Below are positions 10,701-23,000 of a DNA stretch of 60,000 nucleotides, in pieces. Position 1 is the first letter of the stretch, and every line of letters starts with the position of its first letter. The stretch lies in NCBI GenBank assembly GCA_002633005.1, contig NMRA01000132.1:453162-513161 (forward strand). The letters run 5' to 3'. The position numbers were made by a program, and so were the translations under genes. Under the pieces are notes generated by a model. The model saw only the letters and a list, made by a program, of their open reading frames with translations, searched no databases and was not told the origin of the DNA. Source of the stretch: Phoronis australis. Lineage: Eukaryota > Phoronida > Phoronidae.

Positions 10701-13700
10701 GTGGGCTCCCTAGTGGCAATTTCAAGGCTTTTTACATTTATGTCTGTATCGTTGGAGCTCCTGCATACACGGATTTTCATAAAATTTGGCAAAATAGGTA
10801 TCTACTAAGGAGACTACGCTGGTTTCTCGTTTTGGGCTGGATTTGATGTATTCTTCGCTGCCCAGTACTAGTTTTTGTTGTTTTGGAGTCTGTTTTTGAC
10901 GTCCACCTCTTCAAAGTCCTTACCTTAAAGACTTAAAGATGCTACGTCTCATTAAATTGTGAATATGCATATCAAAGACTAGTTTAAAAAACAACCCCCG
11001 GTCTTCCGGTGGGCCGAAAACCATCCGAGAACCAGTTACATCACAATCTCGCGAAAGTCTCGTTTACCGAGATTGTATTTCTGTAATTAATTGAGTATTA
11101 TTTCATGTTACCCTAATGGAAGAAGTCGCAGTTTTTAATATTTGTTTACTTCACTATCAAATAGCGGTTGCGTAACATTTGTAATTAGTAGGGTGTTTTA
11201 TATGTTTAGATTTGTTGTCATTCCAAGCCCTGCTAACTGTTCAGTGTCACCTAAGGAACGATTCCTGAATGACGGCCATGTTGTCCATCAGTTGGTATTC
11301 TATAAGAAATAGGACGACTGGCGATGATTTTCCGACGACTTCAACTACTGTGGCGCGTCCTAGTGGCAGTTTTTTGTTTATTTTTTGCGCCCATACCTAC
11401 ATATCTCCTAGGCCCACTGCAGGATCAAATTTAGGTAGTGTATTTTTATAAAATTGACTACGGACGACCACCGACTTTCAGACGCATCCGACAAACGCTG
11501 TGGTCCCTAGTGGCAATTTCATGTTTCCGTTTTTTTTGTTTCTCTGAAGTTTCTTGACAGATTTTCATGAAATCCCGTTTTTAGATGGATTCTACGTATT
11601 TTTACGCCTTCCGTCCGTCCGGGCGGGCGGCGTCCGTCCGGCGTCCGCTGCTCTATCTCCAAAACCGATTGACGAATGTTCATGAAAGTTTGCACATGTG
11701 TTCCTTTCATAAATGGGACGGCATGAGCGAACTTTCGGACAGATCCGACTACCGGTGTGCCCCCTAGTGGCAATTTCAATTTTTTTACGTTTACCTTATA
11801 TTTTCACAAAATGTGGTATATAGGTATCTATTAGTGAGACGACGGTGTCCTCCCGTTTTCGCATGGATTTGGCGTAGTTTGCGCCACCTAGTACCCATTT
11901 TTACTGTTTTCGAATCTGTTGTTTAGCGTCCGCCCCTTTATCAACCAAACCGCTCTAAGCAAGATTGTGAAAATTTGCATGTATGTTCTTACTATGAATA
12001 GGACGGTTGGCAATGATTTTACGACGACTTCTACTACTGTGGCGCCTCCTAGAGGCATTGTTTGCGCCTATGGCTATATCTCCTAAACCGTTTGCAGGAT
12101 CCTTACTAAATTTAGTAAGTGCATTTATATGATGATGACAACGGACGACGACGACTTTCGGACAGATCTGGCTACTGGTGTGCCACCTAGTGGCAATTTT
12201 ATTTTTTTATGTTTATCTCTGTATCTTCAAAGGTTCCCAACGTATTTTCATAAAATTTGGTGTACAGGCTTCTGTTAGTGAGATGACGCTATGTTTACGT
12301 TTTCAGATGGATTCAATCTAGTTTGCGCCACCTAGTGGTCATATTTACTGTTTTGAGTCTGTTTTGGCGTCCACCCCTCTATCAACCAAACCGCTTTCAG
12401 GATAATTGTGAAAATTGGCATGTATGTTTTTACTATGAAGTGGAGGGTTGACGATAATTTCTGATGACTTTGACTATTGTGGCGCCTCCTTGTGGCAGTT
12501 TCTTTTTTGCGCCCTTGGCTGCATCTCCTAAACCGTTTGCAGGATCTTTACTAAATTTAACAAGTGTGATTATATGATGTTGACAACGGACGACGGCGAT
12601 TTTCGGATGGATCTGACTACTGGTGTGTTAACTAGTGGCTATTTTAGTTTTACGTTTACCTCTGTATCTTTAAAGATCCTCAACGGATTTTCGTAAAATT
12701 TTGATTACGGGGATCTACGGGTGAGATGACGCTATCCTCCCTTTTTCGTATGGAATCAAGGTATTTTGCGCCACCTAGTGGCCATTTTTGCTGCTTTCGA
12801 GTCTGTTTTTGGCGTCTTCCCCTCTATCAACCAAATCATTTTAAGGATGATTTTGAAAATTGGCGTATATGTTCTCAGTGTGAAGAGGACGGTTGACAAT
12901 GACAACTTTGACTAATGTGGCGCCTCCTAGTAGTAGTTTTTGTTTTGTTTTGTTTTGTGTTGCGCCCATAGTTGTATCGCCTAAACCCACTGCAGGATCT
13001 GTATGAAGTTTAATTTGTTAGTGTATTTATATGAAGCTAACAGCAGACAATGACGACTTTCAGGCGGATGCAATAAACAGTGTGCCCCCTAGTGGCAATT
13101 TCACTTTAATATGTTTTCCTTTGTTTCTCTGAAGTTCCGTGACGGATTTCTAGGAAATTTGGTGTATAGCTTTCTATTAAAGAAGGAATGACATGTTTCC
13201 GTTTCCGGATAGATTGTACTTTTTTGCGCCATGTAGTGGCCATTCTTATGACACAAATAAACAACCTCAAAAGCACACCATTTGCGATGCATTCGTGGGC
13301 GCGTTGCTCTTGTTTATGTTGCAAATAAGTTACAAGAAGCCCACCGTTTGCGGTGCATTTGTGGGCGCATTTCAACGTTTCTGCATTGCTCTTGTGTTCT
13401 TTGTCGTCTGCCTTCCAATCCTTCAAACTTCGTGAAGAATCTTAATGAAAGGTGGCTGGTGTGCTCCTGTATTTCTGACTTGTATTGCACACCCTAGATG
13501 TTATTATAAAGTTTAATATCATTCTTCGTTTAGTGAGAATGTTTAACGAATCATCACCTGGTGTTATCTGCGATGCGCACGTCTAATGCATATTAACGCT
13601 TTGTTTTGGTTTTGCTTTATTTCAGAAAGTTATCTTGGAGATGAACAGGCTGGGTATGCTCGTTGACCTATCACACGTGAGCAAAAAGACAATGCTCGAC

Positions 13701-13802
13701 GCATTAGAAACAACGAAAGCACCAGTTATCTTCAGCCACACATCGGCGTTTGCTCTTTGCAATCATTACCGCAATGCTCAGGACGATGTATTAAGGAAAA
13801 CG
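4179..13802 (+). CDS. DPEP: Membrane dipeptidase (peptidase M19, DPEP-like), copy A1, exons 1-6
   Basis: Exons are 4179-4366, 5154-5295, 8274-8406, 9448-9598, 10179-10254 and 13626-13802, all with AG/GT borders and matching phases. Spliced to exons 7-10 at 25541-28956 they give exactly 1269 nt (422 aa). Family role: a zinc ectoenzyme hydrolysing dipeptides and, in vertebrates, leukotriene D4. Visible marks: a hydrophobic segment at about residues 11-33 (signal anchor), zinc ligands H64 and D66 in HNDLAW, bridging E172 in [10 protein letters not shown]199 in THSCNTPW, H247 in DLSHV and H268 in FSHTSA. There are N-X-S/T sites as expected for an ectodomain. The start at 4179 follows a stop-free stretch, but homology with the gene at 35620 begins at this ATG. 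Exons 7-10 of this copy are absent before the N at 15190: either lost in the gap or shared with the downstream copy. Confidence 0.9.
4430..4850 (+). repeat. CCTAGTGGC-type intronic repeat fragment
   Basis: Contains the conserved run of the larger array at 10585-13245: AACCACTCTAAAGATGATTA, a TGGCATGTGTGTTCCTACT segment, the CTACTGTAGC box and TCCTAGTAGCA. Similar fragments are at 14600-14830 and 15191-15440. Confidence 0.6.
7686..7795 (+). repeat. Interrupted (CAG)n tract, intron 2 of copy A1
   Basis: About 110 bp of AGC/CAG triplets with interruptions (AGA, ATC, AGT, AGG). It yields long runs of Ser or Gln on one strand and Leu on the other, but lies inside an intron with no supporting coding context. 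A related tract sits at the same place in copy A2. Confidence 0.85.
7960..8140 (+). repeat. GTGTAAATATACAC motif cluster, copy A1
   Basis: Several copies of the near-palindromic GTGTAAATATACAC and its variants (GTGTATATTTGCAC, GTGTAAATTTACA) are packed into about 170 bp before exon 3. The same cluster precedes exon 3 of copy A2. Confidence 0.6.
10540..10568 (+). repeat. (GTGC)n microsatellite
   Basis: Seven or so GTGC units in the intron after exon 5 of copy A1. A shorter related tract is in copy A2 near 20320. Confidence 0.85.
10585..13245 (+). repeat. Higher-order tandem repeat (3 x ~146 bp = ~440 bp), intron 5 of copy A1
   Basis: Monomers of about 146 bp share a CCTAGTGGC box followed by a T-rich stretch. 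Three monomer types alternate: one with GGCGCCTCCTAG, one with TGCC(C/A)CCTAGTGGCAATTT, and one with GCGCCACCTAGTGGCCAT. The first recurs near 12040, 12480 and 12920 (440-bp steps). The second recurs near 11761, 12183, 12620 and 13085. The third recurs near 11888, 12326, 12770 and 13227. A foreign segment interrupts at about 10930-11260. A shorter, degraded version is in copy A2 at 20390-21970. Confidence 0.75.
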
Positions 13803-14599
13803 GTAAGAAAAATGGAGGGGTCGAGCTTAACATGGTCTTGCACAACAGTTGTTGGTATTGGCTACTTCAAGGTTTACCTAGCGTTTCCAAGTATGAAAGC
13901 AAAGCGCACGTAGGGGAAAAAGGTCCCAATTTATGTCTATAAATAAGACCACGTTTAAAAACAACGAATACGAAAATATATTGGAAAATAACGCAATTAT
14001 GACAACATCAAGTGGAAAGTACAGAATACAAAAACAAATACAAAAATATGCAAAAATGGCAGAGATAATCGAAAAGCAATTAGATAGGGGATTGAGGTAA
14101 AATAGAGTTAGGAATGAGCAGGATAATAATTTGCTAGAAAAAGGGGGAGGAAAAATCCATCAGCTAATCTTGAATTACTATCGAGGTCTAGCTGAGTGCT
14201 AAGAATACGGCTGCAAAAGGTCCAAATATCACTGTATTAGTCCATGACATGGGGGTGGATGACTAATAGACACTTACAAATAGGAGGCGAAAGGTAGTTC
14301 GTCTGCTCACAAAAATATATCTGACTAGTGAAATGTCATTTATGTTCCACTGATTCACGTATGATGGAAAAACGGAACCTAGGTGTGTCAACGAAGATAT
14401 TTCCTCAGATATGAAGACAAGGCTCACGTAGGCAATAAAATGTAATATGTTGTGACTAGGAATAACACGAGGATAACAATAGATCAAAACGAACATGATA
14501 GAGACTGGGATGGTGGGCGATCAAAAGCACCACGAAGTCATCTCACTCCTATCGATGAAACGCACTTGGGATAACGATAAGAGAATTGTGGCATGGCAG

Positions 14600-14830
14600 A
14601 CACATTAGTAAGGACGGCTGTGGCAACTGTGGCTCCTCCTAGTGTCGTTTTTGTCTTTTTTGCGTCTTCGGCTGTGTCTCCATATTCCGAGGATCTTTGT
14701 GATATACTATAAATGTGATAACGAATGTCTACGACACTTGGTCGGTTTCGACTACCGCGTATCCCCTAATGCCAATCTTAGTTTTAAAGTGTAAATTGCA
14801 AGGTCTAAGTATGTTAAATTGTAATAATAT
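14600..14830 (+). repeat. CCTAGTGTC-type repeat fragment
   Basis: The GTGGCTCCTCCTAGTGTCGTT box and the flanking TGCGTCTTCGGCTGTGTCTC match monomers of the array at 10585-13245. It lies just after the end of the left duplicated block. Confidence 0.55.
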
Positions 14831-15058
14831 TTTCAAGATATTGTTAGTTGGATATATCTTCTTCCAATTATCATGTTATTGTGTCTGTAGTTACGTTAAA
14901 AAGCGAAAATTAAAAAAAATCCGCGAAAAGTTGACCTTTGACACCGTGACATGGTGTTGGGGAACACAAACTAGATCAATATCCCACAATGCAGTTTACC
15001 GCCCATACAAAACAGTGGAAGACGAACAAGGAGCGTTCAATCTTGGCGTGATTTAGAC

Positions 15059-15189
15059 ATGGTACATCGGTGTGTGTGCGCCAACTGTGCTAACACCAGC
15101 CAGGTGGAAGGCGTGACCCTATTTAGGTTTCCCAAAGACAAGCATCTGGCCGCGAAATGGCACGTTTTCGTGTGCACTGCTCGTCATTG
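15059..15189 (+). CDS. THAP-domain protein, 5' fragment
   Basis: A frame opening with ATG reads MVHRCVCANCANTSQVEGVT, followed by LFRFPKDKHLAAKWHVFV, and runs into the N at 15190. It has the start of a THAP zinc-finger domain: a C-x2-C pair shortly after the start, the RFPKD motif and the conserved Trp. THAP domains are DNA-binding modules of chordate regulators and of P-element-like transposases. Only about 43 residues are present. It may be the 5' exon of a transposase or of a host gene cut off by the gap, and being next to repeats makes a transposon origin slightly more likely. Confidence 0.6.
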
Positions 15190-15190
15190 N
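15190..15190. other. Single-N assembly join
   Basis: One N joins a THAP fragment to the right duplicated dipeptidase block. Other single Ns in the window (48481, 50056) sit exactly at repeat or allele breakpoints, so this N probably stands for a gap of unknown size. The missing exons 7-10 of copy A1 and exon 1 of copy A2 would fit in it. Confidence 0.8.
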
Positions 15191-15754
15191 CTAGCGATGA
15201 CTTTTGAAAGAAGGCTCCGACTTCTGTAGCGTTTCCTGGCATTTTTGCGTACATCTTTTAAACCCGCTGCAGGATCTGTTTTAAATTTGGCAATTTTTTT
15301 CTTTGAAGATGACATCCGATAACGGCGTCTTTCGCACGGATTTGACTATCTCTGTACCTCCTAGTAGCATTTATGCTAGTTTTTTCGACGGATTTATCAG
15401 CTTTTGTGTTGTTTGCGAACAGATGTCACGCTCCAAGTCTAGCTAGATTTATTAGAGCGTTAATCTAGGATATTTGATGGTAGACAGGTAAATTGTCTGT
15501 AAATTTTGATTTACAGACACGCCTGAGAAAGTAGTTACCCCTTCGAGTACAAGCTGTCTAAATTTTGCAAATCAAGGCGTTACCTGAGGTACTTGTGACG
15601 CCCAAATGAACCAAAATACAGTACCGGGTGTTGACGAACATAAAAAAGTCACAACTAATGCGTGCGAAATGGATATGTAGATTCCGCACTCGTGCAAATG
15701 TCTTTCTGGGTTGCTTTCGTCACTTGAAATTGAATCTTGACCCTATGATTTCAG

Positions 15755-17014
15755 TCACAACGACTTGGCTTGGCAGTTCCGTTTGAATGAACGGAACCAC
15801 ATATACAATGTCGACCTGAGAAAGAATCTCACAGGGATCTGGAATATCACCCACACAGACATTCCACGCCTGAAACAGGGGCAAGTCGGTGGCCAGGTAG
15901 GAATAAAAGCAGTGATCACGCTTAGCAGGGTAATCTTGAAAATTTGAACAAGTACAGCCTGTGTCGAAAAAGGTGCAGTCCCAAATGCAAGATGGTCTTC
16001 CTATAACGCCAATTGTTTCTCGTTTAGTTTCAATGCATTTAGGTCCTACCGCCCTTTAGCGGGTCCACCTTGCTTGTTTTTACCAAGATTGTCTTTCGTT
16101 TAGAGATTGTGGGACGTCTTCGATGGATTGTGGGAAACCGGGTCTGAGTTCTGTAGACTCAAGAATCTCGAGACTGAAGCTAGTGCGATTACGTGCTTTG
16201 CTTGTAGTGCATGGCGATATCTCGCAAAGAAGTGTGATCTTGTATTTTTGCCGACACAAAGTAACGTTCGCTAGTAAAGAAAATATTATTTTATAACAAT
16301 TGCCCTGAACTTAGATACCACTGAGGCTCAGGTATCGATTCCGCGGGAGTGCTTTGCGAACTTTATAGCAAACGGCATGTAAAGATCCAGTAAGAACAAG
16401 CGAAGGGTGGTTTAAAAATTGCCAAATGGCAGATCCCGTTCAAAAGTTCAATGGGTTTACTCACTTTGCCAACCATTCCTCGAACGTATTACAAGCCAAT
16501 AAGGCAATACATATGTCGGGTTGGAGTCAAGTCGTGGATGCGTCGAGGATATGGAAACAGCGCTGTTTGTAACCTAGCGGAGTTCCGAAAGCACGTGATT
16601 TCCTGTTCTCATGTCGTACATAAAATTACCTGCGCAAAATTTCTGTAAGGGCATCGCCTGAATGATAAATTTGGGAGTTCTTAACTGCGGTGGCTTAGTA
16701 GTGGTACCCATGGAAGCTGCATGTCAATAATCGCGTCCGAAATATTGCTCGTGATTTATATTTTAAAACATGGTTCTAGTTTTGATTATTTTTGGTGTGT
16801 GATTACTGACACTGATTATTATATTAGTGAGGTAAACATACTTTGGCTTGGCTTGGTCTGGTCGCGTTCATGACGCGATGGCTTTTGGAAATTCAGGGTT
16901 CAAATTCAACAACGAGCTTTTGCAAAAGTGAACCGAAAAATTTTTCTGATGAAGTTGCACCTTTTTGGAATGGTGTATATCAGAAAAGCCGTGAAAGATT
17001 CATCCAGCAGCAGG

Positions 17015-17082
<68 letters not shown>

Positions 17083-20000
17083 TTCAATAAAAGATCATAT
17101 CAAACCACAGGTGACAACGGAGGATCTTTTGTACGTTTGAAGGGAAGAGGTGTTGCTTTAAGAAGAGATGAGATCACAGAAATAATTTCGTAACGGCACA
17201 TTTGGCAGAGTGATCTTGCTTTTACACCTGCGCGTAAATCGCGTTCACATGCACCACGTTATCACGTGACTGACACCACTTCTGGAGGTAATGTAATTAT
17301 ATACCCGAGTGTATTTGCGTTTATATATAAAAAATACACACCGTACGTAAATATACACTCAGGTGTAAATATACACTCAGATGTAAAAAAACACCATCAT
17401 GGTCGACCGTTTCGTATCATTCAGCCTTCACTTACTTGCTTATTTCGCATGTCTGATTTCGGCATCCTCCAAGAATTCGTGCACCATGTCGACATTTAAC
17501 TACTCGTTTAAAGGACGACGGTTATCATTCTTGAATACGTTTCCCTTTATTCTTCTTTATGCAGTTCTGGGCCTGTTATGTCCCATGCGACTCTCAGTAC
17601 AATGACGCAGTCCGTATTTCGCTCGATCAGCTCGACACGATCAAGAGATTCGTGGCCAAGTACCCAGACGTCTTCGAGTTCGTCACGACTGCAGACGGTA
17701 AATTTGACATTTATTGTTTTACAGTGACATCTGTTGATACGTTTAAAAGAAAACTGAATTTTTATGGCCAGGCTTGTCTAAGGGCCAACTAGCACGGAGG
17801 TCCCACCCTGATCTATGTTCATTGCAATTTGCAGTCTTATAAAAGCTGTCGATACAAGCTACAAGCTTGCGCACTCAAGTCCGGATTTACCAATAAGCAA
17901 ACAAAGCTACAATTTGGGGTCACGCAAAACAGGGGCCGTCACAAGATCTCACATAACTTTATCGCAGTGTTAAGAGAATTTACTTTTAGAGTTTTGTCGA
18001 TGGAAATGTCTTCGAGAATTCAACTCTCCTGATGTTGTAAAGACGAATGCTGAATGGCAGCGACGATTCTTTATCACTGACGCTTTACACTCTTTCACAT
18101 TGCTACGAAAACTAGCTCCGTGGAATGTTCTTTAACCTGGTTTCTCATTGATTTAAGTAATGAAACCGACGTCACAACATTCAGTCATTCCCATTGGTTG
18201 AAATCTGGAAAACTTCTCAGTGCATAAAGGCATGTGCAAGTGGTGGCGATGTGATCGGTATACTTCCGACCAAAGCATGTGCATTGATGCCACACACGGA
18301 ATTCCGTGTGTCGTTCACCATGTTTCCACAGGGACACTTTTCAATGTAGGTGGCGCTGTGTCAGAGGGTATATGACGCTTAAGATGCCAGCACACATTCC
18401 GCGGGGAACCCTTTTCCTATGTCAGACGCTCCTAATGTAAACTTTTGTGTTTAGTTGGTTTGAATGCTTTGAAAGCACTACAGTTTCATGTGAAGTTAAA
18501 GGGAAATTATTGGAGAGAAAAGTCATTTTCTGAGATGAGCTTCAACGCGGAATCGAAAGTACTATACCTGTCGTCATAGCCTAATGCTGTATCTGCTATT
18601 AGATCGGTGGGTACAGCCCTGCATGGCGCCGCGGCCCCAGCGGTGCCAGTAGACAACCAATGGTAGAGCGAACAAGGCGTGCCTGGCTCAGTTAGAATTT
18701 TTTTGGACAAGTTGATCTCCCAGTTTTGAAATCCTGTATAAAGCCCTAGGCGGAACCTTTATTTTCCGGCAAACGATTATTTTTAGTGAAACATTGACTT
18801 AGATTTTTAGTTATGACCGCAGTTGAAAAGATTACCACTTTTTAGTGAAAAACTTGGTGACGAAGGTGGTACATCTGATGTTAAACAAAAACCGGCAGTT
18901 GCAACGAATCTGGACATTTGACTTTAATATTAAACTATTCCATTATGTTCACACACCTTTTTGGCACATCAAAATTTTTACGTGTAAGTGTTTTTAGAGC
19001 AACAATATCACCACTAATATTTATAGCAGGGAATTCAAAATTGAGAGCTACTGCTCGAGTGCTCCTCTGTAACACACCTACAATTAAACTTGAGCGGTGT
19101 CTTACAAATCGCTGTCTCTCATAGGGTTCCTGAGAAAATGGTCATTAATTGTTCTTGCTTGCACAACAGTGCATATTAATAAGCGAAGAAACTGCCTGAC
19201 TGACTAATGCAAGCACGGTCATGATAACTGTATGTTTTAGGTATCATGGACGCCTTCAAGAACGGTAAAATTGCTAGTCTTGTGGGGCTGGAAGGCGGTC
19301 ACTCCATAGACAGCAGTTTGGCAACCTTACGAATGTTTTACGATCTCGGTGTTCGCTATATGACGATCACACACAGCTGCAACACCCCGTGGTAGGTGGA
19401 CGCCGCCTGTGCTGTGGCGATTAAGGACCCTCGCAGCGCTAATTACGTCCGCTCGAAATCGCTTCCTACTTTACTTGACTTAGTTAGCACCGATGAATCT
19501 TTCCATTGGTGCAGTCAATGAACTGTATTCGGCCCATGGTTTTAGCGTGGGTAATGATAAACGCTAACTCGCCATATTAAAATAAGAAAGGGTTCTATCT
19601 CAAAATATGACAAGCCAAAACGACCGCTTTCAACAAAGGTGGCGCTGCATGCGTCTTCAGAGCATCATTTACCATCTCTGCTGGATACATAAACAAGCTA
19701 ATTATAGTGCTCATTTGCTTGTGGTTTGTGAAAGTGAAATACATAAAGAACTTACAGGTGTCGCGGTTTCTTGTTAGCTGACTTTCATTTACGTTTGTAC
19801 TTCAATTTTAAAAAATCGATGTAAACATAGTCAATACATTTACAAATAAACGTCCAAGACATTGTTTTCCCTGCCGTCAATCCAACTTAACAGTCTTCAT
19901 TCTACAGGGCGGATAACTGGAAGGTTGATTTGAAGGTTGATCCCGATCCACCATACAGTAACGGACTTTCTGATTTCGGCAAGGTTGGTACATTTTATCC

Positions 20001-23000
20001 TGCTGAGCCTTTTGTCTTTCCTTTAAAAGATTCAGCACGTTTGTGTCTAGCTATTTTATTTCTCCTTGAGCGAGTGGATGCCATGTCTTCGTCGCCTCTT
20101 TACGAGTGCCATCAAGGCCTTCCAAAATATACTTATAATCAATCAGCCAGTATGAAATACTATGGATATTTGTTTGCTAGGTGATTTCTCTTTTACAGTT
20201 TAGGAACTTTGCACATCTTACCAATGGATGTCAATAAGAATTTCAACTGCATTGTACATACTCAAAGCACTGAATGAGACAGTTGTTGTGTGGTTGTTTA
20301 ATGCACCCTCATATGTGCGTGCGTGCGTGAGTGCGTGTGGGTGCGTTATGCAGTTATCCCCATCCATCTGTCCCTCCGCCCAGCGTCCATTGCTGTATCT
20401 CCAAACTCCTTGATGGAATTTGAAGACATGGTCCTGTCAGCTTGAATGAAATTTCGATCGGATCCGACAACCGGTTTGACCCCTATTGGCAATTTCAATC
20501 TTTAACGTTTGTATCTGTATATTCGGAGTTTCTGGACGGAATTTCGTGATGCTTAGTAAAATAGGTATCTACTAAGGAAACGACGCTGTTGTCTCGTTTT
20601 TGAATAGATTCGAGGTATTGTGCGCTGCCCAGTTCTCGTTTTTACAGTTTTCGAGTCTATGTTTTGTCTTCCACCTCTGTCAGCCAAACCACCTTAAAGG
20701 TGATGAAAACTGGTATTTTTGTTCCCTGCTGGGAAGAGGACTGCTGATGATTTCTGGGTGGTTCAACCTACTGTGGATGGCGATGACCTTCCGACGGACC
20801 CGAATACCACTATGTTCTTCAATGGCAATTTTTTGTGTTTTCCAGTATACCTTTGTACCATTCTTTGTCGGATATTCATGAATTTTGATAAAGAGACGGC
20901 GACGCGTTCCATTTTCGGTCCGACGTACTGTACATAACCTTGTGGCTATTTTCATTGTTTTCCTCAGTCGTTCTATCCTACAAACCACTATCGCGGTACC
21001 ATTAAGAGTGAATCTGACAATGGTTTTCGGGCGGCTGCAATTACTATGGCACTCCGTGTGGCATTTTTCTCGTCTGCATCTGTATCTCCTGAAGCAATTG
21101 AAGGATCTTTGTTGAATTTGACTGGTGTAACTAGAAGCCTGGTAACGGATAATGACGACTTACGGACGAACCGATTCCCGTTGTGTCCGCCAGTGGCTAT
21201 TTTAATTGTTCACGTTTTCCTCCTTATCTTCGCTGTTCCGCACGTTTGGAGTCTGACTCTCTATCGTTCAAATTACTCACGAGTATCGTTGGTTATGGAA
21301 ATTGGTGTATATGTATTCCCAGAGGCGGATCTACAGGGGGGTTCAGGGGGTTTAAACCCCCCCCCCCTCGGGACAGGATCAAAAATAAAAACTGGAAAAA
21401 ATATCGCCAGAAAAACGAAATTAGCTACTAAAAATCCAAAAAAATCTTACACGGGAGGAGGGAAACCCTCTCGCGACCTTCCTTCTCCTCGGCGCTACGC
21501 GCCTCGGATTATTTCGAATCCTAACCCCCCCCCCCCTTACTGAAATCGTACATCTGCCACTGCCTACTGGAAAGTGATTGGCTGACGATGAATTTCTGAA
21601 GGGTCCGACTACTGACGCGCCCTCTTGTGCCAATTTTACGTTTTGCCTTTGGCTCAATACAAAGTTCTTGACTGGTCTTCATGAAATTTGGCATGTTTTT
21701 TTATTGAGAAGAGTACTACTGACGTGGGTTTTGGGTCAAATACGACTACTGTGGAGTTGGTTTTTAGCAATTTTGTTTTTCTTTGTGTTTGCCTCTACCA
21801 AGTTCTTAGGTAGATGTTCATGGAATTCGGCAAATAATTACGTAGACAACATCATCTGCTCTGTTTCAGATGGATTTATCGTACGTTGCGTCCCCTTGTG
21901 GCCTTTTTATTGTTTTAGTCCTGAGTTGCCGTCTGCTTTCCAATTCTCTGTTAATTGCACCCCCTAAAAGTTAGTATAGTTTCATATCATTCCCCGTATA
22001 ATGGGAATATTTAAACAATGACCACCTCTTATATCTGTGCCGGGTGCGATTCACACATTTGGTGCATATTAATGCTCTATGTTGATGTTGTTTTATTTCA
22101 GAAAGTTATCCTCGAGATGAACAGGCTAGGCATGCTTGTTGACCTATCTCACGTGAACAAAGCGACAATGCTCGACGCATTAGAAACAACGAAAGCACCG
22201 GTTATCTTCAGTCACACGTCGGCGTTTGTTCTTTGTAACCATTATCGTAATGCTGACGACGAGGTACTAAGGAAAACGGTAAGGAAAAAGAGAGGGTCGA
22301 GCTTAACACCGTCTTGTACAACAGCGCTAAACATTGGCCACTTCAAGGCATACTGAAGGTTGCCAGATATGAAAACAAGGTATACGTGGGTAATAAACTG
22401 TCAAATTCCATGACTATGAACAAGGCAGAGTATAGCAATAGGCAAATACAACCTAGTGGAAAATTACACACGTATGATATAGATTGGGAAGATGAGTGAT
22501 CGAAAGCGCCTCACTATATAAACATAAAATGGTAAGCACAAAATACAAAAATGAATAGAAAAATATGAAAAAATACAGAGAAATGCGAAAGGTCACTAAA
22601 TAAGAGATAGGGGTAAAATAGAGGCAGTAATGGGCAGGAATAAGAGGATAAAAATTTGGTAGAAAAAGGCTGAGAAGACGTCCATCAGCTAATCTGGCAT
22701 TGGCAGGTCTTATCTGAGTGTGGAAACTAAGAGGTCACGTGGTAAGGATACGGCCAATAAGGTGGGGATATAGTTGAAAAGTGACATAGGGGTGAATGGC
22801 TAATAGAATTTACAAAAACTGGTGTAATGTAGTTCATCTGCTCGCATAAATATATCTAATAAGCGAAATGTCATTTACATCATTCATATATGGTGGAAGA
22901 ACGGGGCCCATGTGAGTCAACGAAGCTACATTTCCAGATACTATGAAGACAAGGCGTACATAGGTGGTGAAAAGTTATATATTATGACTATGAATAAGAC

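Larger units (their letters stand above)
4580..14594 (+). repeat. Duplicated dipeptidase block, left copy
   Basis: From intron 1 to beyond exon 6 this block is alignable, exons and introns alike, with 15191-23155. Shared landmarks include the intron sequence ACAGGTAAATTGTCTGTAAA-like runs, the CAG-repeat region, the GTGTAAATATACAC cluster and the tail around AAAGCACCACGAAGTCA. Introns differ by many substitutions and large indels, and exon 2 differs at about a quarter of its residues, so this is far beyond ordinary allelic difference. Confidence 0.85.

Noticed and set aside
10585-13245. CRISPR-like array
   Set aside because: The units are about 146 bp, diverged throughout and without unique spacers, in an animal intron; this is a satellite-like repeat.
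13626-15896. A double-domain dipeptidase made by splicing exon 6 into the second exon 2
   Set aside because: The phases do not match; the junction shifts frame and meets TGA after 11 codons.
20885-21543. 165-codon plus-strand frame ending in Pro- and Gly-rich sequence
   Set aside because: It crosses a decayed tandem repeat and the C/G-run inverted-repeat element; composition, not coding, explains its length.
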